DNA of 64,000 bases from an uncultured Oscillospiraceae bacterium (GTDB lineage Bacteria > Bacillota > Clostridia > Oscillospirales > Ruminococcaceae). Numbering within the stretch: position 1 is the stretch's first letter; every line of letters starts with the position of its first letter. The notes under the pieces are model-generated. The model made no database searches. It saw only the letters and a list, made by a program, of their open reading frames with translations, and had not been told where the DNA came from. Both the position numbers and the translations under genes were made by a program. This document shows, one piece after another, positions 17,890 to 28,128 of the stretch. The stretch lies in assembly GCA_910577365.1 (NCBI GenBank), contig CAJTMU010000007.1, positions 1-64,000 of the forward strand, given 5' to 3'.

Positions 17890-18543
17890 ATGAAAAACAA
17901 CATAATTCTTATAGCCATTGTTACTATACTGAGCCTTGCTATAATTATAACCGTGATACTCATCAGCACCTCTGGTAAAGAAAACGATGAATCGGAGAGT
18001 ATCCCCGTAATTTCGCTTACCGAGGAGTCTGATCCTCCGGATATTCCTAATGAATCGGATATTGAGCCAAGCTCTCCTACGGAGGAGCCTCCCGCGATGA
18101 CCACTCCCGATACCTCGGTTGTAAGTGTTCCAACGGAAGAACCGACGGACGAGCCGCAGCCTTCCGCGGGCGCGGCGGAGGTTGTCGCGCTGGCGCATAC
18201 GCTGCTTGGTGTGGAATTTGCTGAGGGTGGGGATACTCCAGCGGGTTTTGACAACTCAGGTTTTATTTATTACGTACTTCGCGAAAACGGCTATATAACC
18301 TGTCCGCGTGGTGTTTCGCAGCAGGCGGAGATGGGCACTCGGCTGGAATATGACGAGCTTCTTGTAGGCGACCTGGTGTTCTTCTACAATGAAAGCGGCA
18401 CGGGCGCGGGCTTTGGCGGGATATATATTGGCAGTGGAAAAATGATTGCCTGCCTTATGCCTGGAACTGTCGTGAAAGAAGTGGATATTACCACTGAATA
18501 CTACCGCAACAACTTCTACCAAGGGGTCAGTCTCAGCGGGTAA
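17890..18543 (+). CDS. Membrane-anchored NlpC/P60-fold protein lacking catalytic residues
   Basis: 217 residues: one N-terminal transmembrane helix (5-28), an acidic Pro/Ser/Thr-rich linker (about 30-90), then an NlpC/P60 fold (about 95-215). In active cell-wall endopeptidases the motif is DCSGF; here it reads DNSGF, with codon AAC in place of a Cys codon. The catalytic His of HVGIYIG is also replaced, giving GGIYIG. Two of three catalytic residues are therefore missing. It is likely an inactive wall-binding or regulatory protein. Transcribed from the promoter at 17789 with the phased array upstream. Confidence 0.75.
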   Translation: MKNNIILIAIVTILSLAIIITVILISTSGKENDESESIPVISLTEESDPPDIPNESDIEPSSPTEEPPAMTTPDTSVVSVPTEEPTDEPQPSAGAAEVVALAHTLLGVEFAEGGDTPAGFDNSGFIYYVLRENGYITCPRGVSQQAEMGTRLEYDELLVGDLVFFYNESGTGAGFGGIYIGSGKMIACLMPGTVVKEVDITTEYYRNNFYQGVSLSG

Positions 18544-18562
18544 TGTTTTATAGGATCGTCCT

Positions 18563-18586
18563 GCGGAACGCCCCACAGCGTTCCGC
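18563..18586 (+). terminator. Terminator after the NlpC/P60-like gene
   Basis: GCGGAACGC and GCGTTCCGC arms with a 6-base loop, followed by GAGATTTTTG. The rest of the gap to 18911 is AT-rich and shows no further feature I can support. Confidence 0.85.
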
Positions 18587-18911
18587 GAGATTTTTGTGCG
18601 CTGATGATTTTCGGCAATTTATCAGATTCGTTATAATAATTTATTGTTGAAGACTTATTATAAATTTCGGGCTGCAATTATTGGGATTTTATTATTAAAA
18701 ATTCTTTGGTTTATACTACGCTATCAATGATAATACATATAAATGATTTTAATAAAAGCAGCCAATTGGCCCGAAACAACTCTTTTACAGAAAATCGAAT
18801 ACAAATTATATATTGCTAACTGACAAAAGATTTTATCCGTTTCACTGTGTACAATGCCTAATAGTTTTTTCATTAAAAAGGATAGGATTAGAAAAAAACA
18901 GGAGATGTATT

Positions 18912-20252
18912 ATGCTTAACGATACGGAAAAAAGGCAAAAAATGCTAAACGAGCCGGTGCAGCTTCTGGTCTGCAAGATGGCTGTGCCGACCATCATTTC
19001 AATGCTGATATCGGCTTTGTATAATATGGCGGATACCTATTTTGTGGGACAGCTTGATACGGTTTCGACAGCGGCGGTTGGGTTGGCTTTGCCGCTTATG
19101 AACGTTATTCAGGCTATCGGATTCTTTTTCGGGCACGGCTCGGGAAATTATATGTCGAGAAAGCTTGGCGAGGGCGACAGCTCCGCTTCGGAAAAAATGG
19201 CTGATACCTCGGTCCTGCTTTCGATTGTGTGCGGCGCACTTATGACCGCAGCGGGGGTCATTTTTCTTGAACCGCTGGTGAGACTGCTTGGTGCCACTCC
19301 GCTTCTTATAGAGGACGGCAGGGACTATATCTCTGTGCTGTTGATTGGCATTCCGTTTATAATGGCTTCGTTTACCATGAACAATCAGCTTAGATTTCAG
19401 GGGAGAGCTTACCTTGGAATGGTGGGAATGGCGGGCGGCTCGGTGCTTAATGTTGCTCTCGACCCGCTGTTTATCTATGTAATGAATATGGGAGTAACAG
19501 GCGCGGCGCTGGCGACTATTATAAGCCAGATAGCTTCGTTTATAGCGCTGATGGTGATAAGCGGGCGAATTCCTTTCAGAAAGCCTCGGCTGTCGTTTTC
19601 TGCGGAGATAGTCGGTGCGGTGCTTCGCTTCGGTACTCCGTCGCTGTTCAGGCAGAGCATGATAGGTATAGCGGCAATTTGTCTGAACAATGTGGCAAAG
19701 GATTTCGGAGAGCCTGTTATCGCGGCTATAACTGTGGTAAACAAAATAACTATGGTGGGCGCTTCCATCGTTATAGGCTTCGGGCAGGGCTTTCAACCCG
19801 TATGCGGCTTTAACAGCGGTGCGGGAAGGCACGACAGGGTATACAAAACGTTCACGTTCTGCATTAAGGCTTCGACGGCGTTTATCACAGTTTTCGGCGC
19901 GGTGGTTTTCGCGTTATCAGAGCAGCTTATCGCGGTTTTCCGCGACGATCCCGAGGTCATATCGGCAGGTATCCCGCTGTTGAAATTTCAATGCGTTACG
20001 GGCGTGTTTCAAGGCGTAATAATCATGACAAACATGATTATGCAAAACTTGGGGAAAACGGTTCAGTCAAGTATTCTGGCACTGGCGAGGCAGGGACTTT
20101 TCTTTATTCCGCTGGTGTATATTCTTCCCGCGACTCTGGAGCTTACTGGTTTGCAAATAACACAAAGCTGCGCCGACCTGTTGACAGGGATTGTGACTCT
20201 GCCCATGACTGCGTATACGCTCAGAATGCTTAAAAAGCTTATGAACACATAA
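18912..20252 (+). CDS. MATE family multidrug/cation antiporter
   Basis: 446 residues with about twelve hydrophobic segments, in the inner membrane. The opening segment (VPTIISMLISALYNMADTYF) is the conserved first helix of MATE transporters, which export drugs or metabolites in exchange for Na or H. The start at 18912 follows AGGAG; an in-frame ATG 33 codons upstream lacks a binding site. It stands alone and is convergent with the oxidoreductase gene downstream. Substrate unknown. Confidence 0.92.
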   Translation: MLNDTEKRQKMLNEPVQLLVCKMAVPTIISMLISALYNMADTYFVGQLDTVSTAAVGLALPLMNVIQAIGFFFGHGSGNYMSRKLGEGDSSASEKMADTSVLLSIVCGALMTAAGVIFLEPLVRLLGATPLLIEDGRDYISVLLIGIPFIMASFTMNNQLRFQGRAYLGMVGMAGGSVLNVALDPLFIYVMNMGVTGAALATIISQIASFIALMVISGRIPFRKPRLSFSAEIVGAVLRFGTPSLFRQSMIGIAAICLNNVAKDFGEPVIAAITVVNKITMVGASIVIGFGQGFQPVCGFNSGAGRHDRVYKTFTFCIKASTAFITVFGAVVFALSEQLIAVFRDDPEVISAGIPLLKFQCVTGVFQGVIIMTNMIMQNLGKTVQSSILALARQGLFFIPLVYILPATLELTGLQITQSCADLLTGIVTLPMTAYTLRMLKKLMNT

Positions 20253-20321
20253 ATCTTTGAATAAACGGATACACGAGAACATAAATACGGATAAGGCTTC
20301 CACGAAGCGCCGCGCAAACAG

Positions 20322-21644
20322 TTATTTGTCCGCTTTGATACTGCCGGTTGCGGGGTTGTCAAGAAGATTACCGTCAGCGTCAAATCGTGAGCCGTGGCAG
20401 GGACAGTCCCATGTGCGCTCCTGAGGGTTCCACTTCAGCGCACAGCCCATATGCGGGCAGCGGCGCTCCGAGAGGGTGAGAAGGTTTGACGCGGCTTCAA
20501 GCGCGTTAAGCGCCAGCTGCGGCTTTAAAATGCTGCGTGATGGGGAAAAAAGCTGCTCAAACTCGTTCTTTCTGCCTGTTATCATGTCTGTAAGCAGCTC
20601 TGCAGCCGTCATTGAGGAAGTCATGCCCCATTTGTTGAAGCCAGTTGCCACATAGAAATCGGGTGTGTTTGCGGAGTAGCGCCCGATGTAAGGTATTCCG
20701 TCGAGTGTCATACAGTCCTGCGTTGCCCAGCGGAATTTTTCTTTAAGGTCAGGAAAGTATTTGTAGGCAAAGCCGCACAGTTCGCGCCAGCCTCCGCCGA
20801 GCTTTCCCGTGCGGTGCCCGCCGCCGCCGAGCAAAAGATATTTTCCGTAATTGCGAAATGACAAACCATTCTCCGCCTCGTCGATATACATTCCTCTGAT
20901 ATCCGGAACGTTTTCGCCTGTCAGCGCGAGGACATAGGAGCGCTGCTGATACATTTTCAAAAAATAGCTTCCATGCTTGTTGATAAATGGGAAATGGGTC
21001 GCGCAGACAACTGCTTTGGCGGTTATCTTTCCTTTGGCGGTTCGAGCAGTGTTAGGGGTCAGCTCCAGAACCTCGGTATTTTCGTATATTTTGAAGCCCT
21101 TGGATACCCCAGCGGCGAATTTAAGCGGATTAAACTGCGCTTGACGCGGGAACTTTACTGCTCCCACGGTTGAAACCGGCAGAGGAATATTTGCTGTGAA
21201 ACGAGCCGGAAAGCCTATGCGGTCAAGCGCAGCGACTTCCTCCTTAAGCGCCCTTCTGTCATTAAGCGAATAGACAAACGACGGGCGCTCCTCGAAATCG
21301 CAGTCTATTTTTTTACAAAGCTCTCGGTAGTGCCGAAGCGCGTTTTCATTAGCGCGCAGGTATTCCAATGCCCGCTTTGCGCCATATTTTCGTGTGAGTT
21401 TAGCGTATATCAGACCATGCTGGGAGGTTATTTTCGCGGTGGTGTTTTGCGTTACTCCGCTGCAAAGCGTGTTCCGCTCCGTTAGGACTACCTCTGCGCC
21501 TGCCTCGGAGAGCATTCGGGCGGTGAGCAGCCCTGCCATGCCGCCGCCTATAACAAGAACGTCGGCGGATATATTTCCGCTTAGCGGAGCGTGGCAGGGT
21601 GTGCCGACGTCAGCAGAAGCGTCATGCCATAATGATTTGTTCAT
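20322..21644 (-). CDS. FAD-dependent oxidoreductase with C-terminal Rieske domain
   Basis: 440 residues. An N-terminal Rossmann fold (DVLVIGGGMAGLLTARML) of the DAO type binds FAD; the C-terminal 60 residues hold a Rieske 2Fe-2S site, CPHMGCALK then CPCHGSRF, matching C-x-H-x15-C-x2-H. Similar fusions are found in many Clostridia as glycine/D-amino-acid-oxidase-like proteins of unknown substrate. Cytosolic. The start at 21644 has AAAGGAG in front. No electron-transfer partner gene is adjacent. Confidence 0.88.
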   Translation of the reverse strand: MNKSLWHDASADVGTPCHAPLSGNISADVLVIGGGMAGLLTARMLSEAGAEVVLTERNTLCSGVTQNTTAKITSQHGLIYAKLTRKYGAKRALEYLRANENALRHYRELCKKIDCDFEERPSFVYSLNDRRALKEEVAALDRIGFPARFTANIPLPVSTVGAVKFPRQAQFNPLKFAAGVSKGFKIYENTEVLELTPNTARTAKGKITAKAVVCATHFPFINKHGSYFLKMYQQRSYVLALTGENVPDIRGMYIDEAENGLSFRNYGKYLLLGGGGHRTGKLGGGWRELCGFAYKYFPDLKEKFRWATQDCMTLDGIPYIGRYSANTPDFYVATGFNKWGMTSSMTAAELLTDMITGRKNEFEQLFSPSRSILKPQLALNALEAASNLLTLSERRCPHMGCALKWNPQERTWDCPCHGSRFDADGNLLDNPATGSIKADK

Positions 21645-21668
21645 TTGTGTACTCCTTTCATAATGCGG

Positions 21669-21980
21669 TAAATAATAATTTATGTTAGAATAGCTAAACT
21701 GCTGTGAATCACTTAAAAATGGAGAGTCATAGGCGCTGAAGGCAGGCGTAAAGTGACCGCCCGCGCATGAATTTCCCGCAATCCGCTGTGAAAGCGCAGC
21801 CCGCAAAGCGGGCGGAGCTTTTACGGCGGGATAGCGCAAACTACGCTGAGTTTTGTACAAAACTCAGCGTAGTTTGCAGTGGTGCGGGAAATTCTTTTAA
21901 ATAATTTGCCTTAGGTCATCATTTCTTAAAAGCATTTCTGCTTTTTGTCAACTTATCTTAACAGCATAAATTATTATTTA
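21669..21980. mobile_element. MITE-like element B with perfect terminal inverted repeats
   Basis: About 312 bp without coding capacity. TAAATAATAATTTATG at 21669-21684 is repeated exactly in inverted form at 21965-21980. The ends begin and finish with TA, as in elements mobilised by IS630/Tc1-type transposases. Inside lie GAATTTCCCGCA (21769-21780) and its inverse (21883-21894), a CCCGC/GCGGG hairpin near 21800-21813, and a perfect 42-bp palindrome at 21836-21877. A sister copy, element C, is at about 44880-45200. It sits between the divergent oxidoreductase and ATPase genes. Confidence 0.7.
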
Positions 21981-22079
21981 TTTTCGCGGCGGCATAACTC
22001 GCCCATGCAGCGGCGCTCCGCCTATATCAATATTATGTCGCCGTTTCCGCGGGTTATCCCGCTGCAAAGGAGAAATTTC

Positions 22080-22841
22080 ATGATAACAAAGTATATTGAA
22101 AGCGTAAAAATTTCGGGAGATATCCCGCGGGGAAGCTATCTTGAGAATATACCCGCGATAGAATGGCTTTTACGGAAACGGGAACTTTCGCTTAACTCTG
22201 CGGTCACATTTTTCGTGGGAGAGAATGGCGCTGGGAAATCAACGCTGCTGGAGGCTGTCGCCGTGGCGGCGGGCTTTAACGCGGAGGGCGGCTCGAGAAA
22301 CTTCAGCTTCTCTACCCGCGACACCCACTCGGAGCTTTACAAATATATCACGCTTTCGCGGGGATTTATACGACCTAAAGACGGATTTTTTCTGCGGGCG
22401 GAGAGCCTTTACAACTCCGCGACATATATTGACGAGCTGGACGAGCTGCCCTCTGCGTCACCCCCGATAGCGCCGTCTTACGGCGGATCGCTTCACGGGG
22501 AGTCGCACGGGGAGAGCTTTCTTGCCACAATACAGAACCGGTTTTTCGGAAACGGGCTGTATATCCTTGACGAGCCTGAGGCGGCGCTCTCTCCCGCGCG
22601 GCAGCTTACGCTGATGAGGATAATCGGGGAGCTTGTGAGGGATAACTCACAATTTATAATCGCCACCCACTCGCCCATACTTATGGCGTTTCCCGACGCG
22701 GAAATACTGCTGTTTTCCGACAGCGGGATAGCGCCGACAGGATATCGGCAGACGGAACATTATCAGATCACAAAGCAATTTCTCGACAATCCTAAGAGAA
22801 TGTTGGATATGATTTTCGGCGGTGAAAAAGATGATGAATAG
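22080..22841 (+). CDS. AAA family ATP-binding protein
   Basis: 253 residues with Walker A GENGAGKSTLL, Walker B LYILDEPEAALSP and an H-loop ATHSPILM, an ABC/SMC-like ATPase of the AAA_15/AAA_21 type. It has no membrane partner nearby and no lipoprotein or transport genes around it. Such stand-alone proteins occur widely in gut Firmicutes, with unknown roles possibly in DNA or phage response. The start at 22080 has AAAGGAG in front; a longer frame overlaps the MITE-like element and is rejected. Confidence 0.82.
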   Translation: MITKYIESVKISGDIPRGSYLENIPAIEWLLRKRELSLNSAVTFFVGENGAGKSTLLEAVAVAAGFNAEGGSRNFSFSTRDTHSELYKYITLSRGFIRPKDGFFLRAESLYNSATYIDELDELPSASPPIAPSYGGSLHGESHGESFLATIQNRFFGNGLYILDEPEAALSPARQLTLMRIIGELVRDNSQFIIATHSPILMAFPDAEILLFSDSGIAPTGYRQTEHYQITKQFLDNPKRMLDMIFGGEKDDE

Positions 22842-22856
22842 GCTGTAAAAATTGTT

Positions 22857-22885
22857 GCGCAAAAAAGGAAAATATGTTATAATGA
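22857..22885 (+). promoter_or_regulatory. Possible promoter far upstream of tgt
   Basis: TTGCGC, 17 bases, TATAAT. The next gene starts about 450 bases later, across palindromic element D, so this may drive a long leader or a separate RNA. Confidence 0.4.
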
Positions 22886-23057
22886 TTTAATAACGCTATC
22901 CCCGTAATTATTAAGCTGTATTGCTGCTGCCGTGTTGATTTAAATTTTTTGTCCGCCAATTATTGGTTAATTTGTATTTAATCAAGCCCGACGATAGCGC
23001 GAATACTGCCATCTCTGCAGCATTTGCCCGCTTTTCTTGAATGTGAAATGACGGGTT

Positions 23058-24470
<1,413 letters not shown>

Positions 24471-24473
24471 GAA

Positions 24474-25289
24474 TTGAGCGGGTTTAAGATAAATTTCAGT
24501 CTGAAACCGCCCGAAAAGATCGTGCCGTTCGGCAAAAACCGCGACCATATTTCATGGTTCGGACTGACCGACGGAGAGCTTTGGATAGAGGTCGGAGAGC
24601 GGACGATATACGAATACTCCGACGCGGCTGTGCGCGAATGGGGCTGGGTCAGGTACAATGATTACTATCTTTCGCGGTTTCTGGAGGATTTTTCGGAGAT
24701 ATTCGGAGCTTTGTGCGAGCCGGTTTCCAAGCGGTTATATGATGTTGTCGGCAGCTTTGCGGCAGATGCAGATGAATGGCTTGGGCAGCATTACGACGGC
24801 AGCGACGAGGACTTTTTCCGTTTTGAGGACGAGGAATATTTTCCGCTGACGGAGTGGTTTTACAGGCGCGTTTTCGATTCGGGACATCTGACGGGAGGTC
24901 CGTTTATAGGCTGCTTTCGCTGTGGGGATAATGTTAAAATATATTGGGAAAGCGATTATAAATTGGAGAACGGAGAGAGCATATGGAAATATCCGAGCGG
25001 GATATATGAGCTTCCCTATGCGGAATTCACGGAGTCGGTGCGCGGTTTTTTAGAGGAATTTTACAAAGAAATGGACGCGCAGACGGAGCTTGCTTTACAA
25101 ATGGATTGGGGTGAGGTGGAGCTTGATAAGGATTATCTCGCAAGAGAAAATGTTGAGCGTAAAAGCTGCTTTGACAGTCGGCTCGGTCTGCTTTTTCAGC
25201 CGCCGTCCGACCGCACAGGCGCTGCCGATTGGAATCGTGCGGAGGCGCTTTACGATAAAATGAAATCGGAGATAAACGGAGGTATTTGA
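24474..25289 (+). CDS. DUF5984-like protein, 271 aa
   Basis: Three bases separate the tgt stop from this TTG start; GAGGA within the end of tgt is the ribosome binding site, so the two genes are translationally coupled. The opening (FSLKPPEKIVPFG, WFGLTDGELWIEVG) is the pattern I associate with DUF5984, acidic cytosolic proteins of unknown function. Strongly acidic and Trp/Tyr-rich, no signal peptide. I cannot propose a role. Confidence 0.7.
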   Translation: MSGFKINFSLKPPEKIVPFGKNRDHISWFGLTDGELWIEVGERTIYEYSDAAVREWGWVRYNDYYLSRFLEDFSEIFGALCEPVSKRLYDVVGSFAADADEWLGQHYDGSDEDFFRFEDEEYFPLTEWFYRRVFDSGHLTGGPFIGCFRCGDNVKIYWESDYKLENGESIWKYPSGIYELPYAEFTESVRGFLEEFYKEMDAQTELALQMDWGEVELDKDYLARENVERKSCFDSRLGLLFQPPSDRTGAADWNRAEALYDKMKSEINGGI

Positions 25290-25362
25290 ACATTCGGGTA
25301 ATAAGGTGTTCAAGTATCATAGTATCAGGTTTCGGGCGTTGGGCGGCAGATATCGCGGCTTA

Positions 25363-25392
25363 TTTCCCCGCGCTGAAAAAAGCGCGGGGAAA
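25363..25392. terminator. Likely terminator hairpin
   Basis: TTTCCCCGCGCT and AGCGCGGGGAAA arms with a 6-base loop between the DUF5984-like gene and the AraC gene. Confidence 0.6.
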
Positions 25393-25468
25393 ATTTATAA
25401 ACACAGCAATTTTTATCAATCCCCGCTGAAACAAAAATGCTATAATTACGGTGGGAGGAGGGACAGGA

Positions 25469-26290
25469 ATGGAACAGGAGCATATCGGGCGGGTCATAGA
25501 CTATATAGAAGCGCACCTGAAGGAAGAGCTTGACAACAGGCTGCTGGCGGAGATCGCAGGATATTCCGAGTTTCACTTTCTGCGTCTGTTTCGCGAGAGC
25601 GTCCGTCTTACCCCCGCCGACTATGTGCGCAAGCGCCGCATTTCGGAAATAGTGCGGCGTATCGGGCGCGATAAACGTCCAATATGCGATATCGCTTTTG
25701 AATACGGCTTCAATTCCAAGGAAAACTTTACGCGCGCATTTAAAAAGGAACACAAAATTCTCCCTACGGAATTCAGGACCGCCGATTGCAGTCTCAGGCT
25801 TTTTCAGCCCTTTGATTTCAACAAGGCGGAGATATGCCCCGATGTTTCCATAGGCTGTCTTAAATGCTTTTCCGTTGTCGCTTATCCCTGCGACGAGGAA
25901 CTGCCGCCCGGCTTCTGGAACAAATACAACGCCGAAAAGCGCTCTGCGCGTTTGTCGGGCGGAGAGGTAACGGAGGACTACGGCGTAATGCGGTGGAATC
26001 CCGAAAAGCAGGGGCTGGATTACTACATAGGAATACGCGCGGAAATGGCGAACGGGGATATTTCGGGGACGGTGCGGCTCAATATCGCGGGCGGACTGTA
26101 CGCTGTTTTCGATACCCCGCCAACCGATCGGCACAGCTTTGTTGACACAATTCGGCGAACGTGGGACTGGATATACGGAGTATGGCTGCCCGAAAGCGGA
26201 TACCGCAGGGGTAAGGGCTTTGAGATGGAATGCTATGTTGAATCAAGCAGGAAGTATTCGGAACGAATTTATGTTCCGATAGAAAAATAA
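25469..26290 (+). CDS. AraC family regulator with C-terminal GyrI-like effector domain
   Basis: 273 residues. The first 100 contain two helix-turn-helix units (LLAEIAGYSEFHFLRLFRES and ICDIAFEYGFNSKENFTRAF); the remainder is a GyrI-like ligand-binding domain, the Rob/MarA-type arrangement used to sense toxic or hydrophobic compounds. The start at 25469 has GGGAGGAGGG just before it. It is followed 61 bases later by a lone GyrI-like gene, which it may share a ligand with. Target genes are unknown. Confidence 0.88.
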   Translation: MEQEHIGRVIDYIEAHLKEELDNRLLAEIAGYSEFHFLRLFRESVRLTPADYVRKRRISEIVRRIGRDKRPICDIAFEYGFNSKENFTRAFKKEHKILPTEFRTADCSLRLFQPFDFNKAEICPDVSIGCLKCFSVVAYPCDEELPPGFWNKYNAEKRSARLSGGEVTEDYGVMRWNPEKQGLDYYIGIRAEMANGDISGTVRLNIAGGLYAVFDTPPTDRHSFVDTIRRTWDWIYGVWLPESGYRRGKGFEMECYVESSRKYSERIYVPIEK

Positions 26291-26351
26291 AAGAGGCATG
26301 CGTCGGGTTTTAAAAATCCGCGCCTATAAATATGAAAGGACGGTTTTGAAA

Positions 26352-26855
26352 ATGGCTGAAATAATTAAAACATTCAGGGAGGAAGTTCCCGCAATGCGCT
26401 TTATCGGGAAGAAATACCCCGATTTTGGCGGCTGGTGGGGCGAATGGTTCGCGAACGGCTGGTTTGACGCAATTGAAAACGCGATGGGCGGAACGGAGCG
26501 GATACTCGAAATCTGGGAGAACGGCGGAGGGTATGTCGGCGTTGAGCGGCGCTGTCCCGACAAACCCTTTGAATATTGGATAGGTATGTTCACTCCCGCG
26601 GACACCGCCGTTCCCGATGGGTTTGAATGTGTCGATTTCCCCGCGACGGGTCTGGGCACCTGCTGGATTTACGGAAAGGAAAACGAGGTACACGACACGA
26701 GCGGCTGCGCCGCGGAGCTTCTCAAGCTAAATATGGAGATGTGGACGGACAGCGACGGCGGGGTATGGTCGTTTGAGAACTGTCTGTGCCCGCGGTTCAC
26801 CACTCCCGACAAGGATGGAAATGTTATTATGGACTATTGCTATTTTGTAAAATAG
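26352..26855 (+). CDS. GyrI-like effector-binding domain protein, 167 aa
   Basis: A single GyrI-like/AraC effector-binding domain without DNA-binding part. Features are MRFIGKKYPDFGGWWGEWF at the N-terminus and a FECVDFPATGLGTCWIYG core, the usual position of the conserved strand before the ligand pocket. It lies behind the AraC gene whose C-terminus is of the same fold. Ligand unknown. The start at 26352 has AAAGGA upstream with a somewhat long spacing. Confidence 0.7.
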   Translation: MAEIIKTFREEVPAMRFIGKKYPDFGGWWGEWFANGWFDAIENAMGGTERILEIWENGGGYVGVERRCPDKPFEYWIGMFTPADTAVPDGFECVDFPATGLGTCWIYGKENEVHDTSGCAAELLKLNMEMWTDSDGGVWSFENCLCPRFTTPDKDGNVIMDYCYFVK

Positions 26856-26911
26856 CTCAGCTTGTATATAGTGTTTATCTAAGCGATATTACTTGGATTT
26901 GAATTTTTTGT

Positions 26912-26965
26912 GAGAGCCTGACGAGACTCACTCCCGTTTTGCGGAGTGAACCTTGTCAGGCTCTC
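26912..26965. terminator. Long imperfect hairpin after the GyrI-like gene
   Basis: GAGAGCCTGACGAG and CTTGTCAGGCTCTC arms with an inner ACTC/GAGT stem. It resembles the element E core (GAGAGCCTAAG). Either a terminator or a member of the intergenic repeat family. Confidence 0.5.
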
Positions 26966-27045
26966 GTGTAATATTTCCTGCGTCGGCATTGCGCTGCGAT
27001 AACTTTTTTACTGACTTACAGCTCCCGAGGCGGCGCGGTTTTTCC

Positions 27046-27074
27046 TTGACAAACGGCTTCAGCCGTGATATAAT
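27046..27074 (+). promoter_or_regulatory. Near-consensus sigma-A promoter with no gene behind it
   Basis: TTGACA, exactly 17 bases, TATAAT. The next protein gene begins more than 600 bases later, so it drives a leader or an RNA. Confidence 0.8.
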
Positions 27075-27080
27075 ATATCT

Positions 27081-27540
27081 GCAAGGGCGACCGTTTTCGG
27101 GTGCGTCGGTTTCGGCGCGTCCCCGGGCGGCGGGCTGCGCTCCGCTTTGCGGCGGCGTATCGCATTCCCTGCTCCGCAGCCTTTAAAGCTGTAAAATGGG
27201 TAAACAGTTTAAAAACTGTTTACATGGGTTCGAATCCCTACTGCCTCAGAAGCAGACTATGGTTTTTGGAATGAACTGTAAATTCACTCTGAATTTATCG
27301 CTCCGTTCTGCGCCGAGGCTTTGCGCAGGCTCTTCCGAGCCGCAGCAGAGCGCGGCAATATCCCGCGGACTTTGCCGGGGAGAGGATACCGCCCGCGCCC
27401 GAGGGTCGACATCGGCGCATATGCTCGGTATGTATATACCGACGCTTTGCGGCGATAGTACCGCACGGCACTCGCTCAATCTCTTCGCCGTCAGCCCGAT
27501 ATGGAACGGGGCAGCGCGAATAACGCCCAAAGGCGTTTAA
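27081..27540 (+). ncRNA. Candidate structured RNA of unknown class
   Basis: Between the promoter at 27046 and a small AACGCC/GGCGTT hairpin with trailing TAAATAT (27522-27540) there is no supported protein gene but many GC-rich hairpins. A 24-base palindrome centred on GTAAACAGTTT (27200-27223) is followed by GGGTTCGAATCCC, the T-arm sequence of tRNAs. No D-arm or acceptor partner fits, so it is not a tRNA I can call. I compared it by eye to tmRNA, RNase P RNA and SRP RNA and see none of their landmarks. Confidence 0.35.
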
Positions 27541-27709
27541 ATATATCAAGCTGTCCTCATGAAAGAAGCAAGTGACTTTTAAGCACAAATTGTTTGCGGC
27601 CGCGCGGAATATCACCGACAGTTGATGTGCGGATACCTTATTGTGCGAAACGGTTTTTGCATGCTTATATTTTGAGACGTTTTTGTGGATTTTTAAGGGG
27701 GTCAAAGAT

Positions 27710-28114
27710 TTGTCAGCAAAAGATAAAAATTATCTTTCCGTGTTTGGGGGGAATTTCCCGTCGCGTGAGTTTGCCGAGGAATATATGGCGATAACGGACG
27801 GAAGACCGAAGCGCTTTATGGATGAGCTTTTCCTCGCGGGCGGTTTTTCGGGAAGCGTTGAGCTGAAATTCTTTGAAACCAAATCAAACCGCGCCGAGGA
27901 GCTGTATCGGGATTTTCCATACGGCGATAAAATAATTGAAGTAATGAAGGCTAAATTTGACGACAAGCTTAAGCGGCGGGTAAATACGGCGATAGTGCTG
28001 TATGACTTCGATTGGAGCGGACATTTTTCAAGCCATTTTTTAAGTCAGATGAAGGAAAAGCGGACGGAGGAATATCATATTTTTCACGTCAGCGGCGTTT
28101 ATCCCTATAAATAA
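27710..28114 (+). CDS. Hypothetical protein, 134 aa
   Basis: TTG start with AAGGGGG eight bases upstream. Short, mixed-charge cytosolic protein with no recognised domain; aromatic-rich C-terminal section (LYDFDWSGHFSSHF). It ends 14 bases before the slipin-like gene, with AAAGGGG between, so the pair is one operon. Function unknown. Earlier in-frame ATGs lack binding sites. Confidence 0.6.
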   Translation: MSAKDKNYLSVFGGNFPSREFAEEYMAITDGRPKRFMDELFLAGGFSGSVELKFFETKSNRAEELYRDFPYGDKIIEVMKAKFDDKLKRRVNTAIVLYDFDWSGHFSSHFLSQMKEKRTEEYHIFHVSGVYPYK

Positions 28115-28128
28115 CGAAAGGGGAAGCA

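Noticed and set aside
27190..27250. tRNA gene call around the GGGTTCGAATCCC motif
   Set aside because: No D-arm, and no 5' acceptor half complementary to CTGCCTC; the T-stem has only three to four pairs.
27046..27540. tmRNA, RNase P RNA or SRP RNA
   Set aside because: No tag reading frame ending in ALAA, no GAGGAAAGTC landmark, and no SRP tetraloop region seen.
27196..27540. 114-codon protein frame (plus) and a 94-codon frame (minus)
   Set aside because: Neither has a binding site or recognisable family, and both sit on strongly hairpin-rich sequence.
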